A stretch of 64,000 nucleotides of DNA from CAYPTB01 sp964413535 (GTDB lineage: Bacteria; Planctomycetota; UBA1135; GCA-002686595), in NCBI GenBank assembly GCA_964413535.1, contig CAYPTB010000063.1, positions 50,084-114,083 on the forward strand, written 5' to 3'. The notes beneath the pieces were generated by a model, which saw only the letters and a program-made list of their open reading frames with translations, made no database searches and was not told the DNA's origin. A program made the translations under genes and the position numbers. Below are positions 15,452-23,946 of the stretch, piece after piece (positions within the stretch are counted from its first letter, which is position 1; every line of letters begins with the position of its first letter).

Positions 15452-15944
15452 GCGGCGCTTCCTCTCGCGCAGCGAAGGAGCGACCCGGGCGCTCGGTGCG
15501 GCGCTCGGCGGGCGGCTCGGAGCCGGCGCGGTGGTGTCGCTCGACGGCGAACTCGGCGCCGGGAAGACCGTGCTCGTGCAAGGGATCGCGCGAGGCCTCG
15601 GAGTCACAGCTCCCGTGTCCAGTCCGACGTACCTCCTCATGAAGGAGTACTCCGGGAGGGTGCCGCTCTATCACTTCGACGCCTGGATGCCGGGGCGCGA
15701 ACGCGCTTTCCTGGAGGGTGGCGGCGACGCGCTGCTCGGGGGCGAGGGCGTGTGCGTGGTGGAGTGGGGGAGTCGCGTGCAAGACCTCCTCCCGCTGCCG
15801 ATGCTCGTGATCGAGTTGTCGCACGCCGGACCCTCCCTGCGCTCGATCGTCCTCCGCGTGGTGGACGGGGGGGGCGGTGCGGAGGCCTATCGGGACCTCC
15901 TCTGTGCCCTCGAGCCCCTTTTGGATCTCGAGGAGCTTCCGTGA
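15444..15944 (+). CDS. tsaE: tRNA threonylcarbamoyladenosine biosynthesis ATPase TsaE
   Basis: This 166-residue P-loop protein starts at the ATG at 15444. It has the TsaE Walker A GELGAGKT, the conserved SPTY motif followed by LYHFDAW, and the downstream VVEWG motif with the general-base Glu. TsaE works with TsaB and TsaD in forming t6A at position 37 of ANN-decoding tRNAs. Residues past about 130 form a less conserved tail slightly longer than in E. coli. The start overlaps the end of thiL by 8 bp. Confidence 0.93.
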   Translation: MSERRFLSRSEGATRALGAALGGRLGAGAVVSLDGELGAGKTVLVQGIARGLGVTAPVSSPTYLLMKEYSGRVPLYHFDAWMPGRERAFLEGGGDALLGGEGVCVVEWGSRVQDLLPLPMLVIELSHAGPSLRSIVLRVVDGGGGAEAYRDLLCALEPLLDLEELP

Positions 15945-16052
15945 GTCCGGCCCACGGGGCGTCGCGGTCCCAACGGATCCCGCCCGCGAGGGGACGGCAG
16001 TTCTCCCGACAATCCTTGAACGGCCGGACGCCGCGCGCGTTCGCGAGCTTCC

Positions 16053-16646
16053 GTGCGCGGCTCCTGGGATCGTGAGTGCGACCCCCTCGCGGCCCTGTCC
16101 GCGGGAGACCCGACGGTCTACGAGGATTTCGTGCGGCAAGAGATCGGAACCTTCCTCGGCTTCTTCCAGCGCATGGGAGCGGACCTCCAGGAGGCCGAGG
16201 ACCTGACGCAGGAGGTCTTCCTCAAGCTCTTCCAACACGCGCGGCGCTACCGTCCCGACGAGCGCTTCACGGCCTTTGCCTTTCGCGTGGCTCGCAACGC
16301 CTGGGTCGACCGTTCGCGCCGCCGCGCCGTGCGCGGAGCAGGTCGTGCCTCGGGCGATCCGTCCTCGGACGGGCTCGAGCTCCTGCAGAAGGACGAGGGT
16401 TCGAGCGATGTGCTGGAGGCGTGTGCGCAGGGGGAGGAGGCGCGCAGCCTGCTGTCGGCGCTCGCAGGGCTGTCGGAGGCGCACCGCAGCGTCTTCGAGC
16501 TCGGCGCGATGCAGGCTCTTTCCTACGCCGAGGTCTCCGACCTCCTCGGCATCCCCGTGGGAACGGTGAAGTCGCGCATGTTCCACGCGCTGAGACGGCT
16601 GCGAGAGGTCCTCGAACGCACGCGAGCCGAGGAGCCGAGCGCGTGA
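16053..16646 (+). CDS. ECF-type RNA polymerase sigma factor
   Basis: The protein has 197 residues from a GTG. The region-2 core is recognisable in EAEDLTQEVFLKLFQHARRY and in FAFRVARNAWVDRSRRR. Region 4 has the helix-turn-helix SYAEVSDLLGIPVGTVKSRM followed by FHALRRLREVL. Regions 1.1 and 3 are absent, as in the ECF class. Its stop overlaps the GTG of the next gene, a single-pass membrane protein that probably acts as its anti-sigma partner. The 108-bp gap upstream holds no promoter I would defend. The inducing signal is unknown. Confidence 0.92.
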   Translation: MRGSWDRECDPLAALSAGDPTVYEDFVRQEIGTFLGFFQRMGADLQEAEDLTQEVFLKLFQHARRYRPDERFTAFAFRVARNAWVDRSRRRAVRGAGRASGDPSSDGLELLQKDEGSSDVLEACAQGEEARSLLSALAGLSEAHRSVFELGAMQALSYAEVSDLLGIPVGTVKSRMFHALRRLREVLERTRAEEPSA

Positions 16647-17656
16647 AGCCCATCGACCCCGAACGCCTGGTCGAGCTGGCCGCAGACCCCGACGCCCTGC
16701 CGACGTCCGACGAGCGGGCAAGGCTCGCGTCGGACAGCGGTCTCGCCCGGGAGCTCGCGGAATGGCGCGGCGTCGTTCGCGCGGCGACGTCCTCGATCGA
16801 GCAGGCGCTCCGCCCCTCGCACGAGCGCACCGCGCGCCTCGCGGAGGTCGTCCTGCGGGCGAGCACGCGCTCCGGCTCCGGTGCGTCGAATGGGTGGGCG
16901 AGCCTATGGGACGCGGTGGTCCGCCCGCGCTCGCTCGTCGTGCGCGTGGTAGCCGTGAGCCTCTTGCTCCACCTCGCCGCGCTTCCCGTGATCGCGTGGT
17001 TCGTTCATCGCGCCGCGCGCGAAGGGCCGCGCATCGTGTTCGAACCGCCCATGGACGATCCGTTCGATGCAGCCGAGCCTGCGGGAAGGGAACGCGACGT
17101 CCAGGTCGATGCAGTGGATTCGCTCGAGCTCCTCGATCCGGATGCTGCAATCCGGCTCGACCCGACCGACGTCGACAATGCGCGGCGTCGTTCGCGACAC
17201 ATCTTGCACGGAGCGCGGGGACCCGACCTCACCGGGCGCGAGGCGTCGACGCTCGTGGGACGGATCCTCGTCGCCCGCTCGCGCGGGTTGGCCGGCGACT
17301 GGAGCGCGCTGCCGGAACCGGCCGAGGCGCAAGGCGATCGCGTGGCGGCGGCGATCCTGGCGGAGTCCTATCTGGACCGCGCCGTGCTCACGGGGAAGGT
17401 GGACCGTCTGCGCGAGGCTCTGACGGCGCTGTTTCCGCGGTCGGGTGAGCTCGCGCGCTGGGCTGCCGCGCGCGCGTATGCGTACGGTTGGTCCGATGCG
17501 GATCTCTTGGCGGAATGGAGCTTCGAGACGTGGGTCGATCCGCTCGCCAATCCCTTCGGAGATCCCTTCGCCCCTGAATGGGGAACGCGGCTCGCTCGAG
17601 CGGTCGATTCGAACGACCCCGTGGTCGAGGCGTGGTCCGAGTGGGCGTTGCGCTGA
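16643..17656 (+). CDS. Single-pass membrane protein, putative anti-sigma factor
   Basis: The 337-residue protein overlaps the ECF sigma stop as GTGA, the usual arrangement for a sigma/anti-sigma pair. Residues 1-95 are predicted cytoplasmic and helical, with a pattern like an anti-sigma head (AADPDALPTSDERARL). One membrane segment lies at about 97-122, followed by a 215-residue external domain rich in charged and helical sequence. No HxxxCxxC zinc motif of the ZAS class is present, and I recognise no family for the C-terminal domain. The anti-sigma role is inferred from position and topology only. Confidence 0.6.
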   Translation: MKPIDPERLVELAADPDALPTSDERARLASDSGLARELAEWRGVVRAATSSIEQALRPSHERTARLAEVVLRASTRSGSGASNGWASLWDAVVRPRSLVVRVVAVSLLLHLAALPVIAWFVHRAAREGPRIVFEPPMDDPFDAAEPAGRERDVQVDAVDSLELLDPDAAIRLDPTDVDNARRRSRHILHGARGPDLTGREASTLVGRILVARSRGLAGDWSALPEPAEAQGDRVAAAILAESYLDRAVLTGKVDRLREALTALFPRSGELARWAAARAYAYGWSDADLLAEWSFETWVDPLANPFGDPFAPEWGTRLARAVDSNDPVVEAWSEWALR

Positions 17657-17774
17657 GGCCGGGCGGAAAGCGGCACGCAGGTCGACCTGTGGTTCCGAGG
17701 GGAAGCGGATCGCCTACCGCGGCGTTTCCGCGGCGGTGGATAGGGCCGCGCGGCGATCCTATCCTCTGCCCCCC

Positions 17775-19316
17775 ATGAAGCCCTCGACCTTGGCGCTCTG
17801 CTGGTCTCTCCTGGCCTTCGACGTCGCCGCGGGTCAGGAGCCGACAGACGAGGTTCGAGCGTCCCCCGAGACCGGCGGCATCCTCGAGCTTTCGCTCGAG
17901 GATGCCGTGAGGATCGTCCTCGAGCGCAATCTGGACCTCGAGATCGAGAGCTTGAACACCGAGATCGCGCGCTATCGCTACGCGGGTCTATGGGGTGCCT
18001 TCGACCCCGTCTATCGGCTCAGGGGCGAGTACTTCGATTCGGAGATCGAAGCCGAGAACATTACGCAGGGCGGCGCCGGCTTCGTGATCGACGCCGAGAG
18101 CCGCGCCTCGCAGCAGAACCTGACCTTCCCTCTGCTCACCGGCGGAGACTTCGACGTCCAGTACCGGATCGAGAACCAGGAAACGTCGAACCCCGACATC
18201 GATGCATCGCTCTCCACGTCGACGGACGCGGTGCTCACGTTCTCGCTCACGCAGCCCTTGCTGCGCGGCGCCTGGGGACGCTACGCGACCTCGAATCAGC
18301 GCATCGCGGAGTTCGACTACGGCAAGCAAGTCGAGGAGGAGCGCAGGGTCCGCCAGGACCTTTTGCTGCGCGTCCACGAGTCCTACTGGAACCTGGTTCA
18401 GGCCATCGAGCAGGTGTCGGTCCGCGAGCTCACGCTGGAACTCGGCAACGAGCAGCTCGATCAGGATCGCCGGCGCTTGCAGGTGGGTGTCGGCACGGAG
18501 GTCGATGTGCTCCAGGCGGAAACCAACGTCGCGACGAACGAGGAGCAGCTCTTGCTGGCTCGCGTGGAGGCCGAAGCGGCGATGGACACGCTCAAGTCGT
18601 TGCTCTTCGGGCGCGACGAGGACATGGACTGGGGGAGCTACCTGGCGGACTGGGAGACGCCGATCGTCCCGCTGACTCCCTTGCCCGAGGTGGAGCGCGA
18701 GGATCCGCTCGAGTGGACGCGGTCACTGGGTAGAGCGCTCGATCGGCGCACCGAGCTCGTCGTCCAGCGGCTGGAGCTCGAGGCGCAGTCGCTGCGGCTC
18801 GCACGCACGGAGTCCGAGACGCTACCCGGACTCGACCTTTCCCTCACGGCTGCGAACCGCGGTTTCGATCCGCGCTATGGCGATGCGATCGACGAGTCGT
18901 TCACCACCGACTTTCCCACCTACACCGCGGCGTTGAGCTTCGACTTCCCGCTGTTCAATCGCCAGGCGTCCTATGCCCGGCGTTCCGCACGCGTCGGTTT
19001 GCGCAGTGCGCGCATCCTGTACGACAGGATCGAGCAGGACGTCGTCGCCGACGTGCGCGCCCGCGTGCGCGATGTGAACTACCAGGCCAAGGCCGTGCAA
19101 GCGGCCAAGAAGAGTCTCGAGCTCGCTCGCCGCCAGCTCCAGGCGGAGCAGGCGCGCTACGAGGAGGGCCTCTCGACGACCTTCCAGGTGCTGGAGTTCC
19201 AGGAGGATCTGGCTCAAGCCCTCTCCGCCGAGAAGGCTGCTCGAAGCGCCTACGCGAAGGCCCAGGCTGCGCTGCAGCGCGCCGAGGGCTGGCTGGGCGA
19301 GAATCGCGATCGATGA
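17775..19316 (+). CDS. TolC-family outer-membrane efflux/secretion protein
   Basis: The protein has 513 residues, with an N-terminal signal peptide (about 1-25) from the ATG at 17775. The sequence shows the two-fold repeat of outer-membrane efflux proteins: LSLEDAVRIVLERNLDLEIE near the N-terminus, long alpha-barrel helices, beta-strand segments such as VLTFSLTQPLLRG and YTAALSFDFPLFNR, and a C-terminal helix with QLQAEQARYEEGLSTTFQVL. Such proteins form trimeric channels for export pumps. No inner-membrane pump or adaptor gene is adjacent. Its TGA overlaps the ATG of the next gene (ATGA). Confidence 0.9.
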   Translation: MKPSTLALCWSLLAFDVAAGQEPTDEVRASPETGGILELSLEDAVRIVLERNLDLEIESLNTEIARYRYAGLWGAFDPVYRLRGEYFDSEIEAENITQGGAGFVIDAESRASQQNLTFPLLTGGDFDVQYRIENQETSNPDIDASLSTSTDAVLTFSLTQPLLRGAWGRYATSNQRIAEFDYGKQVEEERRVRQDLLLRVHESYWNLVQAIEQVSVRELTLELGNEQLDQDRRRLQVGVGTEVDVLQAETNVATNEEQLLLARVEAEAAMDTLKSLLFGRDEDMDWGSYLADWETPIVPLTPLPEVEREDPLEWTRSLGRALDRRTELVVQRLELEAQSLRLARTESETLPGLDLSLTAANRGFDPRYGDAIDESFTTDFPTYTAALSFDFPLFNRQASYARRSARVGLRSARILYDRIEQDVVADVRARVRDVNYQAKAVQAAKKSLELARRQLQAEQARYEEGLSTTFQVLEFQEDLAQALSAEKAARSAYAKAQAALQRAEGWLGENRDR

Positions 19317-20995
19317 CGCGGAGCCGCACCCGCCGAGCGCGCTGGGGCGCGGTGGAGCTCGCGCTGTGCACGCTCCTCGCGTCTGCGTGTGCCCGCGATG
19401 ACGGAGGAACGGGAAGGGAAGCCTCCGTCGCCCCGGCCGACGCCGCCGACGTCCTGCGTTCGGACCGGCGCATCGCGAGCTTGCTCGCCCCGTGCTCCCA
19501 GCGGCAGTACTACGACCGCGACACGTCCGATCTGCTGCCCGTCCTGATCGAGAAGCTCGAGCGGGGCTACATGGAGCCGTTGCAGCGAGCGAAGGACGAG
19601 CTCGCATCCATGGGGGAGGAGGCGATGTCTCACGTGCGGCGCCTCGCCGAGCGCAATTTCAACGACGCCGCCGAGATGTCCACCGTACACAACGCTCTCG
19701 ACGTCGCGGTCATGAGTCGGGCGGCAACGGCGCGGGGAATCGTCCTGATGTTCCTCGACCACCCGAGCAGCACCCTGCGTCAGACAGCGGTCCGGGGACT
19801 GCTCCAGCACCACGTTCGGCCCGAAGACTTCGACCGACTCTGGATCCAGCTCGATGCCGAGGCTGTCGCGCTCCAGGAATGGCTGGTGCAATGTCTTCAC
19901 ACCGCGGACCCGGCGCGCGCGGAAGCGATCTTCCTCGAGTGGATCGACACAGGTATGGCGCAGCACCTGTGGACCTTGGTGGGACCGATGATCGCCGCTT
20001 CGGAGCTCGAGGCGACCGCGGCTCGCGCGACGGCCATGGCGCCTGATTCGTCCATCGCGATGAAACCCTTCTTGGCCGCGTGCGCGGCGCGAGCCGGGGA
20101 TCCCGGTGCGCTGGAGATCCTGCGCGAAGAGCTCGCCTCCGGCGAGGAAAGCAGGCGCGCACGCGCAGTCGAAGCTGCTGGGGTCGCGAAACTCGAAACG
20201 CTACTCGTCTTCTCGGCCGCCAACGACCCATCCGTCGGCGTCCGCGGAATCGCCGTGGGCTTCCTGGCCCCGATCGTGAAAGCCAACCCGCGGCCCGAGC
20301 TCGTCGCGAGCCTTCAAGAGTGCGCGGCGGATCCAGCGCGCCCCGTGCGCAACGTAGCCCTGAGCGCACTCCTTTCGCTCGGCGACGCCGGGGCTGCCGA
20401 TCAGACCTTGGCGATGCTCGGCGGGACGCTCGAGGACCTCCAGGATGCGGTGCTGGTCTCTCGCGATCGGTGGGGAGTCGATGCTGGGCTGGCGCGGCGG
20501 GTTTTCGAGCGCCTCCGGATGCTGGACGAGCGCGACTCGCATCGACCGCTCGCGGAAAGACTCTCCAATCTGAAGGCGATCGGAACGGTTCCTGGCCGTG
20601 AATCCGCCCAATACCTGCGCTCCATCGGGCTGGTCGGAGAGGGCCCCGTTTCCGGGCTGCGCGCGCACGAGCTCATGACCATCTATGCTGCCAACTCGGG
20701 TGAGGAAGGGCGCGCGTTCCTCTTCGACGAGCTCGAGCACGAGCGCGACCCGTTGCGCCGCGTCGATCTGCTCTACGCCGCATCCGCTCATCGCACGGAC
20801 GCGGCGCGGACGCGCCTGCACGCGTTCGTCGTACGCGAAGACGTGTCGCCTTACGAGATCCTATATGCAGCCGACTTGCTTGCCCGTCTCGGGCCTTCGC
20901 AAGCAGTAGCTCCCGTGCTGAAGCGCGTTTGCTACCGCATGGGGCAGGAGGACGTGCAACTCGCCATGCGCTGCTTGCTCTGGAACTGGTATTGA
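19313..20995 (+). CDS. HEAT-repeat lipoprotein of unknown function
   Basis: The 560-residue protein begins with an Arg-rich N-terminus, a hydrophobic stretch and a lipobox LASAC ending at Cys26. The rest is a helical solenoid; HEAT-like pairs are clearest in STLRQTAVRGLLQHH, in RARAVEAAGVAKLETLL, and in RPVRNVALSALLSLGDAGAA. HEAT solenoids mediate protein binding and have no catalytic function by themselves. It overlaps the TolC-like gene (ATGA), so the two may act together at the outer membrane. It converges on a minus-strand gene 25 bp away. Confidence 0.72.
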   Translation: MTRSRTRRARWGAVELALCTLLASACARDDGGTGREASVAPADAADVLRSDRRIASLLAPCSQRQYYDRDTSDLLPVLIEKLERGYMEPLQRAKDELASMGEEAMSHVRRLAERNFNDAAEMSTVHNALDVAVMSRAATARGIVLMFLDHPSSTLRQTAVRGLLQHHVRPEDFDRLWIQLDAEAVALQEWLVQCLHTADPARAEAIFLEWIDTGMAQHLWTLVGPMIAASELEATAARATAMAPDSSIAMKPFLAACAARAGDPGALEILREELASGEESRRARAVEAAGVAKLETLLVFSAANDPSVGVRGIAVGFLAPIVKANPRPELVASLQECAADPARPVRNVALSALLSLGDAGAADQTLAMLGGTLEDLQDAVLVSRDRWGVDAGLARRVFERLRMLDERDSHRPLAERLSNLKAIGTVPGRESAQYLRSIGLVGEGPVSGLRAHELMTIYAANSGEEGRAFLFDELEHERDPLRRVDLLYAASAHRTDAARTRLHAFVVREDVSPYEILYAADLLARLGPSQAVAPVLKRVCYRMGQEDVQLAMRCLLWNWY

Positions 20996-21020
20996 GCCGC
21001 GCCATTGGGCACGGCGAAGC

Positions 21021-21575
21021 TCAGCGCAAGGGGATCCATCCGGCTTCCGCGGACCACGGTGGCGGCGGTGGTCGATCGGGACCGCTCCACCGCGGAGTCG
21101 CGTTGGCATGGCCGAAGAGCCTGCCGGAGGGTGTGACGACGAAGGCGGCGCGGCCCGTTCGACCGTGCGACCAGGGCCAGGCCCGGGCCGTCCAGCCGCT
21201 CGAAGCGGGCGCGAGATCGAAGAGGTACCCGTGGCAACGCAGGCGTTCGCCCGAACCAGGCAGGGTCACCAGCTCGAGGTCGTTGAATCGATGGCGCAGG
21301 GCCGCGTTGCGCTCCAAGAGTCCAGAGAGTGAGGGATTCGCCCCGGCGAGCGGGTCCGCGGCGACGGCGGCGGCGAGCGCGTGAACCAAACGCAGGGCAT
21401 CGCTCTGGTTCTGACGCAGGGCGAAGCCGCGCAGGCTCGGTAGGGAGACGAGGGCCACCACCACGCCGATCGCGGCGAGGCTCACCCCGGCGAGCGGATT
21501 CCGGGGCAGGGCGCCGGCTCGTACCACGACGCCCGGACTCGGGATCCTTCCGGAGAGTTCTACGCTGGACGACAT
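21021..21575 (-). CDS. Membrane-anchored pilin-like/unknown protein
   Basis: The 184-residue protein starts from the ATG at 21575; the longer open frame upstream is not protein-like. There is one membrane segment at about residues 28-52 (VSLAAIGVVVALVSLP), preceded by a proline/glycine-rich N-terminus. The exported part contains HGYLFDLAPASSGW and AAFVVTPSGRLFGHAN, a Tyr/Phe-Gly-Trp pattern seen in pseudopilin-like proteins of this phylum. A canonical prepilin cleavage site with Glu at +5 is not evident. It is divergent from the CCA/poly(A) polymerase gene. The function is unknown. Confidence 0.55.
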   Translation of the reverse strand: MSSSVELSGRIPSPGVVVRAGALPRNPLAGVSLAAIGVVVALVSLPSLRGFALRQNQSDALRLVHALAAAVAADPLAGANPSLSGLLERNAALRHRFNDLELVTLPGSGERLRCHGYLFDLAPASSGWTARAWPWSHGRTGRAAFVVTPSGRLFGHANATPRWSGPDRPPPPPWSAEAGWIPLR

Positions 21576-21697
21576 CGCTTGGCGCCGGTCGAAGGGTTCG
21601 CGGGCGGACCCGCCGTCGGGTAACGTCCGAGTTGCGGTTCCGAGTACTCTCGAAAAGCATTCGAGCCGTTTCAAGACCGAGGACGACGATCGACTCC

Positions 21698-23002
21698 GTG
21701 CAACGACCTTCGACGAACGCGCTGCCACCCGAGTTGTTGGAGGGTGCTCGGTTCGTCGCTGCGCGCCTGAAGCAGAAGGGGAGGCGGGGTTGGATCGTCG
21801 GGGGCGCCGTACGCGACCTGGCACTCGGCCGCACGCCGCGCGACGTCGACATGGCGGCTCCAGCTCGCCCCGAAGAGATCGAGGACTGGTTCGAGCACAC
21901 GCACCCCGTGGGCCGCGCATTCGGAACGGTTCTCGTGCACTGGGGCCGCCTTGACATCCAACTGACAAGCTTCCGGACGGAGAGCTCCTACAGCGATGGG
22001 CGACGTCCCGACGCGGTTGCTTTCGGCGAGAGCCTCGAGGAGGACGCCCTCCGGCGCGACTTCACCTGCAATGCGCTCTACCTCGATCCGCTGGAGGATG
22101 CTCTGGCAGATCCCACGGGGGGACTAGCAGATCTCGAAGGGAGCCTCTTGCGCTGCGTGGGGGATCCGCGTCGGAGGTTCGCGGAGGACGGATTGCGCCT
22201 GTTTCGGCTTGCACGGCTCGCCGGCTCCCACCAGTTGCGCGTCGAGTCGTCGACTTGGGAGGCGGCTCAGATCGAGCGCGGGCGGGTTCGCGACGTCAGC
22301 CCGGAACGCATCCTGGCCGAACTCATCGCCACCTTCGAGCGCTCCGGGGCGGTCCGTTCGGCGGAGATGCTCCTCGAACTCGGACTGCTGGAAATCGCTG
22401 TCCGGAACTTCCGTCAGGCCAGCGGGCAGAGCGCTCGGGTTCTTCGAGCGCTCGCGGGGCTACCCGATCCGCCAGGGAGCGCCCTGGGCCTCGCGGTGCT
22501 GTTCGAGCCGGGGATCCCGGGCACGACTTCACCGGGGGCACCGGACGGACTCGTCGCACTGAAGCCCGCCCGCGCACTCGCGCGTCGCACTGCGGAGATC
22601 CGCGAGATCGCGGCCGTGCTGCTCGGAGGGGAGCTGACGCCGCTCGATCGCGAAGGCGGCCGATCCAGCCGGATGCGCTTGGTGCGCCGCGAAGCGTGGC
22701 GGGAAGGCCTGACGGCCGCCCGTGCGTGGGCTGCGGCCCTCGACCGCGATCCAGCCCCGGTCGAGCGGATGTCCGAATTCGCCGCAGACGTCGCGTCCGA
22801 CCTCCACCCCGAACCATTCGTCACGAGCGCCGATCTCTCCCGGTTGGGGGTGGAGCGTGGACCACGCTGGGGAGCGCTCCTCTCGAGCGCGCTGGACCTT
22901 CAACTCGACCAGCGTCTCCAGAATCGCGAGGAGGCCCTGCGTTGGCTGGAAGAACAGATATCGTCCGATCACGACGGCGGAAACATTCGGCGCAACCCAT
23001 AG
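21698..23002 (+). CDS. CCA tRNA nucleotidyltransferase / poly(A) polymerase family protein
   Basis: The protein has 434 residues from the GTG at 21698. The class II nucleotidyltransferase head is clear: GGAVRDLALGRTPRDVDMAA contains the GG motif and the catalytic DxD (DVD). RRDFTCNALYLDP and DPRRRFAEDGLRLFRLAR follow, the latter being the nucleotide-binding helix of the neck domain. The C-terminal body and tail diverge. Such enzymes add CCA to tRNA 3' ends or short poly(A) tails. The tRNA-Leu in this window does not encode its full CCA, so a CCA-adding enzyme is needed. Motifs alone do not separate CCA addition from poly(A) addition. The 3' end overlaps the convergent UbiA-type gene by 34 bp. 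Confidence 0.88.
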   Translation: MQRPSTNALPPELLEGARFVAARLKQKGRRGWIVGGAVRDLALGRTPRDVDMAAPARPEEIEDWFEHTHPVGRAFGTVLVHWGRLDIQLTSFRTESSYSDGRRPDAVAFGESLEEDALRRDFTCNALYLDPLEDALADPTGGLADLEGSLLRCVGDPRRRFAEDGLRLFRLARLAGSHQLRVESSTWEAAQIERGRVRDVSPERILAELIATFERSGAVRSAEMLLELGLLEIAVRNFRQASGQSARVLRALAGLPDPPGSALGLAVLFEPGIPGTTSPGAPDGLVALKPARALARRTAEIREIAAVLLGGELTPLDREGGRSSRMRLVRREAWREGLTAARAWAAALDRDPAPVERMSEFAADVASDLHPEPFVTSADLSRLGVERGPRWGALLSSALDLQLDQRLQNREEALRWLEEQISSDHDGGNIRRNP

Positions 23003-23946
23003 CTCAGCGGGTATCCGAGCAGGATGAGTCCGGCGACGAGGATGCCGGTCGGCGTGCCTGCAAGGAGGGCGCACGTCGCAGTGAAGAGCAGAAGACGGCG
23101 CAGCGCCCCGCCCATGGCCGAGACGACGTCCTGGGGCATCCAGCGCTTGCGCTTGGAGATCCGCAGGAGTCCAACCGCTCCGATGAGCGCCGGGACGAGC
23201 GGAAGGAGTTCCCAGGAACTAGGGGGACGACCTTCCCAGCCAACGGCCCGCGCGAGCGGGAGCGTTCCGACGAGCACCAGCGCGAGTGCGATACGGCGCA
23301 GTAAACGCGCAGGACGATCTCCGTGGGCTAGGTCCTCGCCATCCTCGAGACGGCCGAGTCGAGCGACCTGGTGCACGTAAGCGCCGTAGCCGAGAACGGC
23401 GAGGACTCCGAGCCATGGCTCGCCTCCGGATGCGCCGGCCAGTCCGAAGACGAGGCCCGCGGCGAGGTCGAGGGCTCGGCATCCCGCGACTAGCACGGGT
23501 CCCAAGCGGGGCCCGCGGGGACCCAGGTCGTAGGCCACGGCAAGCAGCGCTGCCGAGCACAAGAGAGCCGCGCTACCGAGCGATTCAGGCCTCGCGCCGA
23601 GGCTGGACGCCGCGCCGAAGGCGAGTACCACGCCAAGCGCGAGGAGGATCAACGCGACATGGAGCGCGACTCTCTCGAGAATGGCCCCGGAAGGAATCGG
23701 GCGCTCGGGACGGCTCGCAGCATCGCCGTCGCGATCGGCCCAGTCGTTGAGCGCGAGCGCACCGTGGTAGATGCACAGGGAAGCACCCATCAGGAGGAAA
23801 GGGCCCGGTCCCTCGGGCCACACGCCCGCACCCAGCACGATACCGGCTGCGATGTCCGAGACGGCGGTGGGGAAGAGAGCGATGCGCAGGAGACGCCCAA
23901 GGCTCTGCGCGGCGCCGCCGATGCGCTGGCGCGATGGGATGCTCAC
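22969..23946 (-). CDS. UbiA-family membrane prenyltransferase
   Basis: The 325-residue protein has about eight predicted membrane segments. The first Asp-rich motif is NDWADRDGDAASRPERPIP, matching the NDxxDxxxD signature that binds the prenyl diphosphate through Mg. A second Asp/Gly loop, YDLGPRGPRLGP, sits at the position of the second motif but is weaker than the usual DxxxD. The family transfers prenyl chains to aromatic rings, haem or phospholipids; the acceptor is unknown. The GTG start overlaps the rseP stop (GTGA), and dxr lies upstream, so isoprenoid-related genes cluster here. Confidence 0.87.
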   Translation of the reverse strand: MSIPSRQRIGGAAQSLGRLLRIALFPTAVSDIAAGIVLGAGVWPEGPGPFLLMGASLCIYHGALALNDWADRDGDAASRPERPIPSGAILERVALHVALILLALGVVLAFGAASSLGARPESLGSAALLCSAALLAVAYDLGPRGPRLGPVLVAGCRALDLAAGLVFGLAGASGGEPWLGVLAVLGYGAYVHQVARLGRLEDGEDLAHGDRPARLLRRIALALVLVGTLPLARAVGWEGRPPSSWELLPLVPALIGAVGLLRISKRKRWMPQDVVSAMGGALRRLLLFTATCALLAGTPTGILVAGLILLGYPLSYGLRRMFPPS

